Positions 18,198 to 27,625 of a stretch of 64,000 nucleotides of DNA are shown here, one piece after another; position 1 is the stretch's first letter, and every line of letters starts with the position of its first letter. The translations under genes and the position numbers were made by a program. The notes beneath the pieces are model-generated. The model did no database searches. It worked only from the letters and a program-made list of their open reading frames with translations, and had not been told where the DNA came from. Where the stretch lies: NCBI RefSeq assembly GCF_008123425.1, contig NZ_VSSS01000038.1, forward strand, positions 62,001 through 126,000. The letters are read 5' to 3'. This stretch comes from Bradyrhizobium rifense. GTDB taxonomy: Bacteria > Pseudomonadota > Alphaproteobacteria > Rhizobiales > Xanthobacteraceae.

Positions 18198-20114
18198 ATG
18201 GTGCTGCGCATCGATTCTCGCGCTCCTGCGATCAAAGTGAAGAGTTGGCTGCGCGGCCCGCCGCTAACGAGCTTCCAACCGGGGACCGTGTACGTTGTCG
18301 AATTCTGGCCGACTTGCTGCGGACCATTTGTGGCGGCGATACCCCAGATGGAGCAGTTGCAAGAGAAATATATAGATCATAGACTTGAGGTCATCGGAGT
18401 CGCAGCTTGTGAGCGAGCTCCGATGCCCGATGAGACGCGCATCGACCTTGACGTATGGCTAACCAAAAAACTCCCGAACCTGAATTATCGAATCGCCTGC
18501 GACAGCACAGGTGATATGTACAAGCTTTGGATGGAACCCAGTGTTTCTCGCGGGATCCCCACGTCGTTCGTCGTGGATCGCGACGGCTACATTGCCTTCG
18601 TCGGTTCTCCGATGCAGCTCGATGATGTTTTGCCGAAAGTTCTGGACGACGGCATCTGGCGTGCCGGAGTTAATGGTGAAGCGGCCGCGACGAAGTTTTC
18701 CTGCGAAAAACCGTTAGTGATAGACCTAGACGGATCCTTGCTGCTAACGGACCTGCTGTATGAATCATTCTTTAATGTCTTGCCTCTTGGGTTCAACGCG
18801 AATTTGGCAGTGGTCCGGTCTTTGGGCAATGACAAAGCGGCCGTAAAGCATCATCTTGCCCAATCGTCCGAGCTGGATTACGCGACTCTCCCGTACAACA
18901 CCCGCGTCTTGGATCTAATCCAGACCGCCAAAGCGCAGGGCAGGACAGTTTATCTCTCTACCGCAGCCGACGCGAAACACGCGAAGGCCATCGCAGATCA
19001 TTTGGGCATCTTCGATGGTTGGTTTGCTTCTGACGTAAAAACCAGTTTGTCGGGATCTTTGAAGGCAGAGATACTTAAAACTGCCTTCGGTAAGCATGGA
19101 TTTGACTACGTTGGCAATGGCCCCTCAGATCTCCCAGTTTGGGCGGTTGCCGATAAAGCCTACGGCGTAGGCCTTTCGAAATCGGTAAGGAGTCGGCTCA
19201 TTGCGCTCAAGGGTAACTATGTCGCGTTAGAGGGCGGGAATGCGGACAGGCAGGCGTGGTTCAAGGCCCTTCGGGTACACCAGTACGTCAAGAATTTACT
19301 TGTTTTTGTGCCGGTGTTGACCTCACACCAATTTACGTTGGCTAACATCCTCACAGGTGTGATCGCATTTATAGCGTTTTGCGCTTGCGCGTCAGCCGTT
19401 TACCTCGTGAACGATCTACTAGATCTAAAATCGGATCGCGCACACCCTAGCAAGCGCGCGCGACCCTATGCGAGTGGACTTCTCCACCTTCGCACCGGCT
19501 TGTTTATGGTTCCGGCGCTCTTCCTGCTTTCTCTGACGCTGGCAATTACAATCTCACTTGAGTTTGCTAACATATTGGTTGGATACTTTGTGCTAACAAG
19601 CGCATATTCTCTCTATTTTAAGCGACAGATGCTTGTAGACGTCATTGCTCTGGCAATTCTCTACACGACACGCATTATCGCAGGCGGTGTTGCAGTCGAA
19701 ATTCAAATTTCACAATGGCTTCTCATCTTCTCTATTTTTGTTTTCACATCGCTCGCGCTCATTAAACGCTACGTCGAGCTGGCCACCAGGCTCGACCGGG
19801 GCCTCCCCGATCGTTCAGATCGAGACTACAGGATCGCCGACCTTGATGTCGTTGCCAATTTGGTTGCTGCAGCTGGCCTGAACGCTGTCACCATCTTTGC
19901 GCTCTATGTTACATCACCCGATGTGCAGACACTCTATCGATACCCGAGGGTGCTATGGCTCATCTGCCCAATTCTTCTGTATTGGATGGCCAGGAACCTC
20001 GTAATGGCGCAACGGCGTCTAATGGATGACGACCCCATTGTCTTCGCATTGAGAGATCGTACCAGTGCAATTGTCGTCGCCTCGATCGTCGCTGTAGTTC
20101 TCATTGCCATCTGA
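18198..20114 (+). CDS. Thioredoxin-like - HAD phosphatase - UbiA prenyltransferase fusion protein
   Basis: 638 residues from the ATG at 18198, which has GGAG seven bases upstream and matches the start of the copy at 63831. Residues 1-155 are a TlpA/AhpC-like thioredoxin fold, but the active site reads PTCCGPF (Cys41-Gly-Pro-Phe44), so the second redox cysteine is lost. Residues about 170-345 are a HAD domain with the nucleophile motif VIDLDGS (Asp176, Asp178). Residues about 353-638 form a UbiA prenyltransferase with many membrane spans and the NDLLDLKSD metal/diphosphate motif (405-413). HAD-UbiA pairs resemble decaprenyl-phosphate phosphoribose synthase and related enzymes that attach an isoprenoid to a small acceptor. 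The thioredoxin fusion is unusual. It is driven by the sigma-54 promoter at 18033. The substrates are unknown. Confidence 0.85.
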   Translation: MVLRIDSRAPAIKVKSWLRGPPLTSFQPGTVYVVEFWPTCCGPFVAAIPQMEQLQEKYIDHRLEVIGVAACERAPMPDETRIDLDVWLTKKLPNLNYRIACDSTGDMYKLWMEPSVSRGIPTSFVVDRDGYIAFVGSPMQLDDVLPKVLDDGIWRAGVNGEAAATKFSCEKPLVIDLDGSLLLTDLLYESFFNVLPLGFNANLAVVRSLGNDKAAVKHHLAQSSELDYATLPYNTRVLDLIQTAKAQGRTVYLSTAADAKHAKAIADHLGIFDGWFASDVKTSLSGSLKAEILKTAFGKHGFDYVGNGPSDLPVWAVADKAYGVGLSKSVRSRLIALKGNYVALEGGNADRQAWFKALRVHQYVKNLLVFVPVLTSHQFTLANILTGVIAFIAFCACASAVYLVNDLLDLKSDRAHPSKRARPYASGLLHLRTGLFMVPALFLLSLTLAITISLEFANILVGYFVLTSAYSLYFKRQMLVDVIALAILYTTRIIAGGVAVEIQISQWLLIFSIFVFTSLALIKRYVELATRLDRGLPDRSDRDYRIADLDVVANLVAAAGLNAVTIFALYVTSPDVQTLYRYPRVLWLICPILLYWMARNLVMAQRRLMDDDPIVFALRDRTSAIVVASIVAVVLIAI

Positions 20115-20264
20115 CATTATTGAGTTTCCTGGTACACCCGCCGGCAGCGCTGATAAACGGTGAGTTGGCGAGGCGTGCTCATTGCGAACGCACAAGCAGC
20201 TACAAGCCAATCGGTATGATAGCAATCGCCCGACTAATGGCGACGGAAGTTGAGGGCGGCGGTG

Positions 20265-20792
20265 AACCTCCTCAAAGATGGGTGGACACCTGTAGCTGGC
20301 TCTGAGAGCCCGGAGGTGTGGAATGGAAGAACGCAGCGTACGTCGTTCACGGAAGAGTACAGGCGCCAGGCCGTTGAGCTGGTGGTGTCGAGCCGTCGCT
20401 CCAAGGGTCTATGGAAGGAATTCGGAGCGCCGCGCTGGGGTAGACAAGTTTCGGCAGCAGCTGGCATCATCCGCCCAGTATGCCTCACAAGCGTATTGCG
20501 ATGCTCTTACCGACGCCGACATCAATGCATCCATGAGCCGCAGGGCCGATTACTGCGACATACGCCCATGGAGGGCCGCTTGCATACATTGAAGACCGAG
20601 TTCGTCCATCGTCGCGACTACAACACGCGCGCCGAGGCCCACTGCAATATCTGCGCCTTCATCAAGGGAGTCTACAAACGAACTAGGCTCCATTCCGCCG
20701 GCGGATATATCGCCCCTATCGAAATGAAGCTAAAAGCTGCTTGAACCCGTCCACTTGTTCGGGGGAAGATCACTGAGATGAAAGAGAGATGC
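20265..20792 (+). mobile_element. IS3-family element, internally deleted remnant
   Basis: The plus strand reads the N-terminus of an IS3 OrfA (SFTEEYRRQAVELVVSS, a helix-turn-helix start) near 20342 and, after a large internal deletion and frameshifts, the C-terminus of OrfB (LHTLKTEFVHRRDYNTRAEA and TRLHSAGGYIAPIEM) ending at 20744. GGTGGACACC near 20280 and GTCCAC..TTCGGGGG near 20750 look like worn terminal repeats. It separates the UbiA fusion gene from the DUF457-like gene. Confidence 0.7.
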
Positions 20793-21035
20793 AAAGATCT
20801 GGAGCGCGTCACAGTAGGCGATGCGGCATTTACCTTTCGATTCCGAAGGAATATATGGACTGTAGGGCTCGGTCCCGTGCTTTCTGTTATGGTGGGTGAG
20901 GTTCGCGGCCGATCATGCTGAGCTCACTGCCGGTTTTCCTGGTGCCAGGGCGACTGTTCATTCATCTTGCCCAACAACTTGGGAGCTCAGACGCCGCACT
21001 TCATGTTGAACATGAAGCCTCGGAGATGCGTGGGA

Positions 21036-21521
21036 ATGATTTTGAGTACACATGCGATCGTCGGCGGCGCAATCGCCAGCTTATTTCCATCCGATCCGTT
21101 AAACGCAGCCGTGTTCGGCTTTGCGAGTCACTTTGCGATCGATGCTATCCCGCACTGGGACTATCCACTTCGTTCGATCTCGGTTGGGAAAGGCGCCGAC
21201 AATCAGCGCCTTAGGTTGAGCCAAGCGGTCATGATCGATGTTATGTGCGTTGGTACTGACGCCTGCGCAGGTCTCGCACTCGCGAGTTGGTTGTTTGCTA
21301 CAAATGCTTCGGCTTGGGTTATTACGCTTGGCGCACTTTCTGCAATGGTGCCAGATCCTTTGCAGTTGGCGCATAGCATTTATCCACGAGAGCCACTCGT
21401 TACAGTTCAACGTTTTCACGGATGGATCCACTCGAAACGAAAGTTGGGTTGGAAGTTGGGCCTCAGCTCTCAAATCGTGTTCGCCGCCGCAGTTTCGGCT
21501 CTGACTGAGACAGTCCGTTGA
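21036..21521 (+). CDS. DUF457/YdjM-like membrane-bound putative metal-dependent hydrolase
   Basis: 161 residues from the ATG at 21036; upstream codons in frame lack a better start. The sequence opens with STHAIVGGAIASLFPSDPLN, has a His/Asp cluster in FGFASHFAIDAIPHWDY, and a second charged site in MVPDPLQLAH and HGWIHSKRK. Hydrophobic stretches alternate with these sites. The pattern is that of the LexA-binding/inner-membrane putative hydrolase family (DUF457), which includes lipid-phosphate-type hydrolase candidates. It follows the UbiA fusion gene on the same strand and may once have shared its transcript before the IS3 fragment intervened. Confidence 0.6.
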   Translation: MILSTHAIVGGAIASLFPSDPLNAAVFGFASHFAIDAIPHWDYPLRSISVGKGADNQRLRLSQAVMIDVMCVGTDACAGLALASWLFATNASAWVITLGALSAMVPDPLQLAHSIYPREPLVTVQRFHGWIHSKRKLGWKLGLSSQIVFAAAVSALTETVR

Positions 21522-21548
21522 CGGATCGCCGGAATCGCGAGGCCACGA

Positions 21549-23103
21549 CGGCGAAGCTTTCAATTACCCACATCTCGTACTTAGGATTTGCATCTGTTGA
21601 ATCGTCTGTGATTCTGTCTGTGACGCCGATTCGCGGAGGCGTCACAGATGAGCGGAGACATGGGAGCCGGCGCTGCAGGCTGGCATGACGACGAAGTCGT
21701 TTCGGCAGGGCTGCCAGACAAGCGACTGGCGCGCCGATTTTGCCGGCTGCTTGATCAGATGTCGGCGGCACCTGGCCAACCGGTCCCAGCGGCATGCGGT
21801 GACTGGGCGGCGACGAAGGCGGCCTATCGCTTCTTCGACAACCCGCGCGTTACCGAGCATGGGATGCTGGCCGGCCATTTTGCCGCGACCGCCATGCGCT
21901 GCGCGGCCAGCGAAGGACCAATCCTCATTCTGCAGGATACTACCGAGTTCATCTACAGCCGTGCCCAGCCGGGTAAGATCGGCTTCACCAAGACCATCAA
22001 CGCCGGACGTTATAAGGCGGGTCAGCCCAACGTGGTGACCTTGTGTGGTGTGCTGATGCATTCGAGCCTGGCTGTAACCCTCGGCGGGACGCCGCTGGGG
22101 CTGACGGCAGCGAAGTTCTGGACACGCACGAAGTTCAAGGGGACCTGGACGCTCAAGCGGCACGTGAACCCCACGCGCGTGCCGATCGAGACGAAGGAAA
22201 GCTATCGCTGGCTGGAGAACCTGCGCCAGTCGATGGCGCTCGTGGGCACGCCGGAGCGCTGCGTGCATGTGGCAGACCGCGAGAGCGAACTACGAGCTCT
22301 TTTGCCTGGCGCAAGATCTCGGCACGCGCTTTCTGGTGCGGGTGCAAACCAATCGATTGGCCGCCGCCCCGCCGGCGCAGAGCCGCGGGATGGAGCTCAT
22401 CGGGTCTTCGCCCAGCTCTCGGCTGCGCCTTGGGCGGGACGCCATTACGTCGCGATCGGAGAGGATGAGACGGCGTGCGTGCACGTGAAGTTCGCCGCCA
22501 TCCAAACCTTGCCGCCCGTCGGCAAGCAGAAGCGATACAGTCCTCAGCTTCTCACCTACATCCAAGCCCTTGAGATCGACCCGCCGGCGGACCGTCCGCC
22601 GATCGACCGGAAGCTCGTGACCAATCTGCCGGTCGCAGATTTCGCCATCGCCATCGAGAAGCTCGAATGGTACGCCTTGCGCTGGAAGGCGGAGGTGTTT
22701 CACAAGGTCATGAAGTCTGGCTGTCGCGCCGAAGAGGCGAGGCTTGAGACGCCGAGCGGCTGGCCAAGTTCCTCGCCCTCATCGCGATGGTCAGCTGGCG
22801 CATCTTCTTCCTCACCATGTCCGCACGAGCAAAGCCCGAGGTTGCGCCAGAGACAGTCCTTACGCCAACCGAAATCGCGACGCTTGATGCCATCGACGCG
22901 GCGCGGGCCAAGCCGCGCATCCGGCGCAGGACCCTCGCCACCTATTTGCTCCAGATCGCCATGCTCGTGGCTACCTCGCACGCAACCACGATCCGCCGCC
23001 AGGAAACATGGTCGTCTGGCGAGGCCTAACACGCCTCAGTGACATCGCCTTCGGCCTCTCTATCGGAACTCGCCGACGATGTGGGTAATTGAAAGCTTCG
23101 CCG
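21549..23103 (+). mobile_element. IS4-family (Tn5-transposase type) insertion sequence, inactive
   Basis: Bounded by inverted repeats of about 26 bp: CGGCGAAGCTTTCAATTACC at 21549 and its complement ending at 23103. It contains one broken transposase gene. No target duplication is visible, and the right end abuts the 3' end of an IS66 tnpA whose other half is missing, so sequence on the left was lost. Confidence 0.8.
21648..23029 (+). pseudogene. IS4-family transposase with frameshifts
   Basis: The frame from 21648 opens with a Tn5-like dimerisation/DNA-binding start (DKRLARRFCRLLDQM, then GDWAATKAAYRFF) and the first catalytic Asp in LILQDTTEF. It shifts near 22290 into a frame reading CLAQDLGTRFLVRVQTNRLA, returns near 22400 (GRHYVAIGEDETACVHVKFA), keeps the LEWYALRWKAEVFHK segment with the catalytic Glu region, and shifts again near 22745 to LAKFLALIAMVSWRIFFLT. 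At least three frameshifts make it inactive. Confidence 0.85.
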
Positions 23104-23609
23104 GATGCTTACCCTTCAGCGCATGGAGGATGGCCGCAATTAGCGCCGTGTCCGCGCCTCGGTTGACCCGGATAGTGACGCCTTTGCTTTGATCTCGATA
23201 CCCCCGACATCCGGCTTGGCCTTGCGTCGCGCTGTCTGCGCTCATGGCCAACAGCCGCGGCCGGTACCATGGCCTCTATGACCGTCGGTACAAACGGCGG
23301 ATCGTCAGCCATCGACGTCGGCAACCGGCGTACTTGCCGGAGCCGGGTGAACACTTGTTGTGGGGCAAGCCCGTGTCGCCGGGCAATCTCGGAAACGACC
23401 GCGCCTGGTACCAGCGTCTCCTCGACGATCCGGGCCTTGTCGTCCTTGGAGAAACGGCGGCCCGTCTCCGTGATCACTTTCAATCGGCGCGCCGTCACAT
23501 CCGACTTAAGCGTATGGTCAAGCATAGACACAAGCCGATCCGTTCAAAGCGATCGTGAAACTCGCCTATCCCCTGTGCCGCGAGAAGGTGGGAGCGGAAC
23601 GACGCTTAC
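23104..23609 (-). pseudogene. IS66-family tnpA remnant with terminal repeat
   Basis: On the minus strand from about 23531 the frame reads an IS66 OrfA helix-turn-helix (RRFSKDDKARIVEETLVPGA, then IARRHGLAPQQVFTRLRQ). It shifts frame near 23240 and continues as SKGVTIRVNRGADTALIAAI before the IS4 element cuts it. GAACGACGCTTAC ending at 23609 is the complement of the IS66 terminal repeat GTAAGCGTCGTTC. Confidence 0.8.
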
Positions 23610-23760
23610 AGTCCACCCAGGGCTCTCTGGTCATGCTGATTTCAAACAACTGGCACTTCTTGCTCCGGCAACTTCCGACCCAAAGATCCGATTTCCGTAC
23701 ATGGCCAATCGATCATGTCGCTAGAGCAACCCGCATTTTATGTCGTCTGCTATCTAACAA

Positions 23761-23776
23761 TGTCGGATGTCCGACA
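23761..23776 (+). promoter_or_regulatory. NifA upstream activator site, perfect palindrome
   Basis: TGTCGGATGTCCGACA matches TGT-N10-ACA exactly and is a perfect 16-bp dyad. It lies 59 bases upstream of the sigma-54 core at 23820, a little closer than usual. Confidence 0.75.
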
Positions 23777-23819
23777 CAGCCCTGATGAAGCTATCAACTG
23801 TAACAAATGCGTTTTTCTT

Positions 23820-23835
23820 TGGCACGGAGCATGCA
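23820..23835 (+). promoter_or_regulatory. Sigma-54 (RpoN) -24/-12 promoter
   Basis: TGGCACGGAGCATGCA keeps the full TGGCACG -24 element and the invariant GC of the -12 element (ATGCA instead of TTGCA) at correct spacing. It lies 92 bases before the ATG of the small protein at 23927 and heads the SDR-GMC-SDR operon. Confidence 0.75.
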
Positions 23836-23926
23836 ACGTTAGGAACAGACGCACTGCAGTTAGGGGCAGGTGTACCCCTTCACTCCGCGATAAGCGATTG
23901 CTGGCCGTTCATTTAAGGAGAGAAGG

Positions 23927-24208
23927 ATGAGAGACGTGGCTAATGATGATGTGTGCGTGGCGGGAGTTAGGAACTGCGATCGGAAATGCCTAGCTCGGCA
24001 AATTACGAAAACCCATCAGCCGTTTACTGCTGGACGCCTTTCGACATCTCACGAGATTGCCGGGCATCTAGGGCCCATTCAAAATATTTCTTTCAATTCT
24101 CAGAACAGAATTCATCGTAAAATCTACATACCTCCTGTTGAAGGAAAGCATGTCATCTCGCCGTATGTTAGGCCAGAGATTAGACGATCAAAAACTGAAA
24201 CTCCATAG
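23927..24208 (+). CDS. Small basic protein at the head of the sigma-54 operon
   Basis: 93 residues, starting at ATG after TTAAGGAGAGAAGG, one of the strongest ribosome-binding sites in the window. It begins MRDVANDDVCVAGVRN, has three Cys in the first 21 residues and a basic C-terminus (RPEIRRSKTETP). No signal peptide or membrane segment is seen. No family was recognised. Its position directly after a NifA site and sigma-54 promoter argues that it is expressed. About 140 bases separate it from the first SDR gene. Confidence 0.6.
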   Translation: MRDVANDDVCVAGVRNCDRKCLARQITKTHQPFTAGRLSTSHEIAGHLGPIQNISFNSQNRIHRKIYIPPVEGKHVISPYVRPEIRRSKTETP

Positions 24209-24348
24209 ATGAAGATGTCATCGCGTGAGCAACCTTCCGATTACGCTGCTGGCGTCACCCAGCACGCCAGTGCGATTAGAACTGACAAACCAGTCATTAG
24301 TGAGCCAATCGAACGCTCAGTGCACTTTAGGATTTGTCTAGGTCAGAG

Positions 24349-25398
24349 ATGGTGAAAATAGCTCTAGTTACCGGCGGCTCGGGATACTTTGGGCAGTTGT
24401 TGAGCAAACAGCTGCTTGAGCAAGGAATCCACGTTCGTGTGTTTGACCTCAATCTCCCTGATTTCAGTCATCCCAATCTGGAGTTTTTGAAAGGCACGAT
24501 CCTAGACCGCGCCGCGGTCAAACAGGCACTCTCCGGGGTGAATAGGGTATTCCACAACGTCGCCCAAGTCCCTTTAGCCAAAAAAGTAGAACTGTTCTGG
24601 GCTGTCAATAGGGATGGCACTCAGATCATTGTTGACGAATCGGCTTCGGCCGGGGTCGAGAAGCTGATCTACACATCCTCCAGCGCCGTTTTTGGCGCGC
24701 CGAAATCGAGTCCTGTCACAGACAGTACAGAACCAACTCCTGCTGAGGATTACGGACGGGCAAAACTCGCAGGAGAAATCATCTGCAAGATAGCAATGGA
24801 ACGCCGTGGTTTGGATGTGGCGATTGTGCGTCCGCGGACTATTCTGGGACATGGCCGCCTCGGGATCATCCAAATTCTGTTTGACTGGATCGAACGGGGC
24901 CTCGACGTTCCAGTTTTGGGTGACGGAAATAATAGATATCAGTTTGTTCACTCGGATGATTTGGCTTCGGCATGCATTGCGGCATCAAATGTGAAGGGGT
25001 TTGCAGAATATAATATCGGTGCTGCCGAATTTGGCACAATGCGTGAACTTCTGCAGGCGGTAATCGATCATGCCGGAAGCAAAAGCCGAATCAAGTCTAT
25101 TCCTCCGGGGCCGGCTGCGCTTGCCGCGAATTTGGCAAGTGCGCTCGGCCTCTCCCCCTTGGGCCCCTACCACTCGCTGATGTACGGGCGATCGATGTAT
25201 TTCGACATTTCAAAAGCGCAAAAAGAACTTGGTTATTCGCCGAGATACTCGAATTCTCAGATGATCATCCATACCTATGATTGGTATCAGGCCAACAAGT
25301 CGTTTCTGGGCAAACACGGAGCATCACACCATAAGTCGCCTGTCAAACAGCAGGTTCTGGCGCTGGTTCCGTACGTATTGCGGATGATCCCAGGATGA
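24349..25398 (+). CDS. Extended SDR, NAD-dependent epimerase/3-beta-HSD-like
   Basis: 349 residues from the ATG at 24349. The Rossmann nucleotide site is VTGGSGYFGQ (residues 7-16) and the catalytic Tyr-x3-Lys is YGRAK (Tyr135, Lys139), with TSSSAVFG before it providing the Ser. The later VRPRTILGHGRLGI and FVHSDDLASA segments are typical of the epimerase/dehydratase and 3-beta-hydroxysteroid dehydrogenase branch. Such enzymes oxidise or epimerise a sugar nucleotide, sterol-like or isoprenoid alcohol with NAD(P). It shares a promoter with the genes downstream and is paired with a second SDR at 27626. Confidence 0.88.
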   Translation: MVKIALVTGGSGYFGQLLSKQLLEQGIHVRVFDLNLPDFSHPNLEFLKGTILDRAAVKQALSGVNRVFHNVAQVPLAKKVELFWAVNRDGTQIIVDESASAGVEKLIYTSSSAVFGAPKSSPVTDSTEPTPAEDYGRAKLAGEIICKIAMERRGLDVAIVRPRTILGHGRLGIIQILFDWIERGLDVPVLGDGNNRYQFVHSDDLASACIAASNVKGFAEYNIGAAEFGTMRELLQAVIDHAGSKSRIKSIPPGPAALAANLASALGLSPLGPYHSLMYGRSMYFDISKAQKELGYSPRYSNSQMIIHTYDWYQANKSFLGKHGASHHKSPVKQQVLALVPYVLRMIPG

Positions 25399-25704
25399 AT
25401 ACGCCACCCCGCGGGCTTGAAGTGCAGCAACGGCGATATCCTTCTGAATGGAGCCGGACTTGACGGCCTGCCGCCGTCCAGAAGCGTCTCTCAATCTGGG
25501 GCAGGCCGGCATGTTACAGTATCGAAGTCGCTTTGTTTGGTTTCGAGCTCCATCGAGATGTCAGTCCCTTAGCCGGTTTCAGCCGAATCCGGTTTAGCAA
25601 TGCCGGCTGCTGCACTATGAGGATAATTGACTGGAGCACTATTTCATTTGCACAAATGGATTGGTCCGATTTTGTCTTGGCTTTTCTGCGTCGAGGAGAC
25701 TGAA
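25399..25704. other. Gap inside the operon, no supported gene
   Basis: 306 bases. An ATGA overlap at the SDR stop opens a 23-codon frame (MNTPPRGLEVQQRR), which is probably a remnant. Nothing else is recognised and no terminator is seen. Confidence 0.4.
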
Positions 25705-26088
25705 ATGGTGTTCGATCGAATGCTCGTGCCAACATTGATACCTCCGTGGCCATTGCTGGACGGGGAAGAAAAACCAGCCGTAGTAACTGAAGTCGTAGCA
25801 AGCGTCACCCGAGCCATTGCAGGCGCTCCCTTTCATATTCATTTGGCGGCTCGAAGCGTTTCAATCTTCCTGAGCCTATGCACATGGTTGATTTCAGCCG
25901 GCGCGGGCGGTCCGTTGGCAAGCGCGCTCCGCGCGGACACGTTTTATACTCTTCTGCAGAGATCGCCCGGGCCCATCGCCTCCGTCGTGCGTCTTTATCG
26001 ATCGATGACGCTGCTTGCATTTTATGACCAGACGCCTGTGGCAGCAAAGCTGTTGTCCCTACGGGCTGCACAGAATTGGAGGGCCTGA
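25705..26088 (+). CDS. Small protein paired with the GMC oxidoreductase
   Basis: 127 residues from the ATG at 25705, which follows GAGGAG. The C-terminal part reads VVRLYRSMTLLAFYDQTPVA, reminiscent of the LAYY-D-P ending of gluconate 2-dehydrogenase subunit-3-like proteins that accompany GMC enzymes. A central hydrophobic stretch (VSIFLSLCTWLISAGAGGPL) may be a membrane anchor. The stop lies two bases before the GMC start, so translation is probably coupled and the two may form a complex. The subunit-3 relation is weak and rests on this short match and position. Confidence 0.55.
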   Translation: MVFDRMLVPTLIPPWPLLDGEEKPAVVTEVVASVTRAIAGAPFHIHLAARSVSIFLSLCTWLISAGAGGPLASALRADTFYTLLQRSPGPIASVVRLYRSMTLLAFYDQTPVAAKLLSLRAAQNWRA

Positions 26089-26090
26089 AC

Positions 26091-27614
26091 ATGAAGGGCA
26101 GCTTTCATCCAAGCAACGCCCTGCAATTGGAAGCAGATGCGGTGATTATCGGCTCCGGTGCTGGCGGCGCCAGTGTGGCAGATGTGCTCACTGCTGCCGG
26201 TTTGTCTATAATCATGCTTGAAGAAGGTCAGCATATTCCCTCATCATCGGCTTCTCCTATCGCACGAGAGGCATTTTCGGCAGCCTGGCGCGGCGGAGGC
26301 ATAACCGCCGCGATTGGCCGACCTCCCATTACCTATGCGGAAGGCCGCTGCGTCGGGGGAGGAACAGAAATTAACAGTGCTATTACCCAACGAGCCGATG
26401 GTGATCTCATCAATGAATGGCGCAAGCTCAACAAGATCGAGAATTTTACGGCCGATGAACTGGCGCCCTATTACGAGCGCGCGGAGACGGTCGTAAATGC
26501 AAGTCTGACCCACGGTGCGCTCGGACGTGCCACCGGCATTCTGCGCCAGGGGGGGAAAGCGCTCGGCTGGAAAGTGTCGGAGCTGAAACGGGGACAACGT
26601 GGCTGCAAGGGTGCTAACCGTTGTTCTTATGTATGCCCGAACGGCGCCAAACAGTCCATGTCAGTGACTCTTCTGCCAAAGGCCGTGAACCGCGGCATGC
26701 GGCTGCTGGCGCAAACGCGGGTAGACAAGATACGAATTGAAAAACGCCGTGCCACAGAGGTGATTGCCCGGTCGCGCGATGCTGGCGGGCAGGTGGTTCC
26801 AGTGCACGTAAAAGCCGGCATGGTGTTTGTTTGCGCAGGTGCAATTCACACCCCAGCGCTTTTACGTCGGTCCGGCAAACGCGAACGAATAGGCAATACA
26901 CTGCGCCTTCACCCGACGATCAAGGCGACAGCACTGTTCAGCGAGCCTGTCGATGCTCATCAATCGCGGCTTCCTTTGACGGCAATCACCGAATTTATGC
27001 CAGACCAACGAATTGGTGGATCAGTATTCACGCCTTCGGTCTTTGGGCTCTCGCTTGCGGAAGACTGGACTAATCGAGGCGATCTGATGCGAGACTTGCG
27101 TTTCTGCGGCTCGTATTACGGCATGATACGGCCACGCGGAGTCGGCTCAGTGAGATGGCTTCCTGGCTTCAACGAGCCGCTGGTTAGATTCAAACTCGCC
27201 CCCGAGGACTGGATTGCTTTGAGCCAGGTTCTCACCCGCCTTGGCCAAGCCATGTTTGCAGCCGGGGCCCGGAAGGTGTTCCCGAGCATATTCGGGCATG
27301 AAGGGTGGACGAGCCCTGATCAGGTACATGAATTCTGGGATAAGCCTCTGCCGAACGGGGCGACAAATCTGATGACCGTCCACCTGTTTTCGAGCTGCCC
27401 GCCTGGCGAGCATCAAGATGCTTGCCCAGTCGACAGTTACGGGCGGGTACGCGGCGTCGAAAACCTGTTTGTTGCCGATGGCAGCCTCATTCCGGAAGCG
27501 CCTGGCGTCAATCCCCAAATGACCATCATGGCCCTAGCATTCCGGGTTGCTGAAGCAGCCCTCTACCGTTCCGCACAAGAACGGGCTCGGTCAGCCGCAA
27601 GAGACAAAATTTAA
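26091..27614 (+). CDS. GMC-family FAD-dependent oxidoreductase (cholesterol oxidase/alcohol oxidase-like)
   Basis: 507 residues from the ATG at 26091, with GGAGGG upstream. FAD is bound by IIGSGAGGASVA (dinucleotide fold near residues 19-30) and GMC features follow: AEGRCVGGGTEINSAI, a Cys-containing CSYVCPNGAKQSM segment, and the C-terminal VADGSLIPEAPGVNPQMTIM with the conserved catalytic/FAD region. GMC enzymes of this branch oxidise long-chain, sterol or polyprenyl alcohols. Position between two SDRs suggests consecutive redox steps on one lipid-like substrate. No signal peptide is visible, so it acts in the cytoplasm or at the inner membrane. Confidence 0.9.
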   Translation: MKGSFHPSNALQLEADAVIIGSGAGGASVADVLTAAGLSIIMLEEGQHIPSSSASPIAREAFSAAWRGGGITAAIGRPPITYAEGRCVGGGTEINSAITQRADGDLINEWRKLNKIENFTADELAPYYERAETVVNASLTHGALGRATGILRQGGKALGWKVSELKRGQRGCKGANRCSYVCPNGAKQSMSVTLLPKAVNRGMRLLAQTRVDKIRIEKRRATEVIARSRDAGGQVVPVHVKAGMVFVCAGAIHTPALLRRSGKRERIGNTLRLHPTIKATALFSEPVDAHQSRLPLTAITEFMPDQRIGGSVFTPSVFGLSLAEDWTNRGDLMRDLRFCGSYYGMIRPRGVGSVRWLPGFNEPLVRFKLAPEDWIALSQVLTRLGQAMFAAGARKVFPSIFGHEGWTSPDQVHEFWDKPLPNGATNLMTVHLFSSCPPGEHQDACPVDSYGRVRGVENLFVADGSLIPEAPGVNPQMTIMALAFRVAEAALYRSAQERARSAARDKI

Positions 27615-27625
27615 GGGGTATCAAC

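Noticed and set aside
23652..23665. TGGCACTTCTTGCT resembles sigma-54 elements
   Set aside because: The GG to GC spacing is two bases too short; the core at 23820 is much better placed.
26091..27614. GMC protein considered as DprE1-type oxidase
   Set aside because: Its FAD fold and C-terminal motif are GMC, not the VAO/PCMH type of DprE1; only a functional analogy remains.
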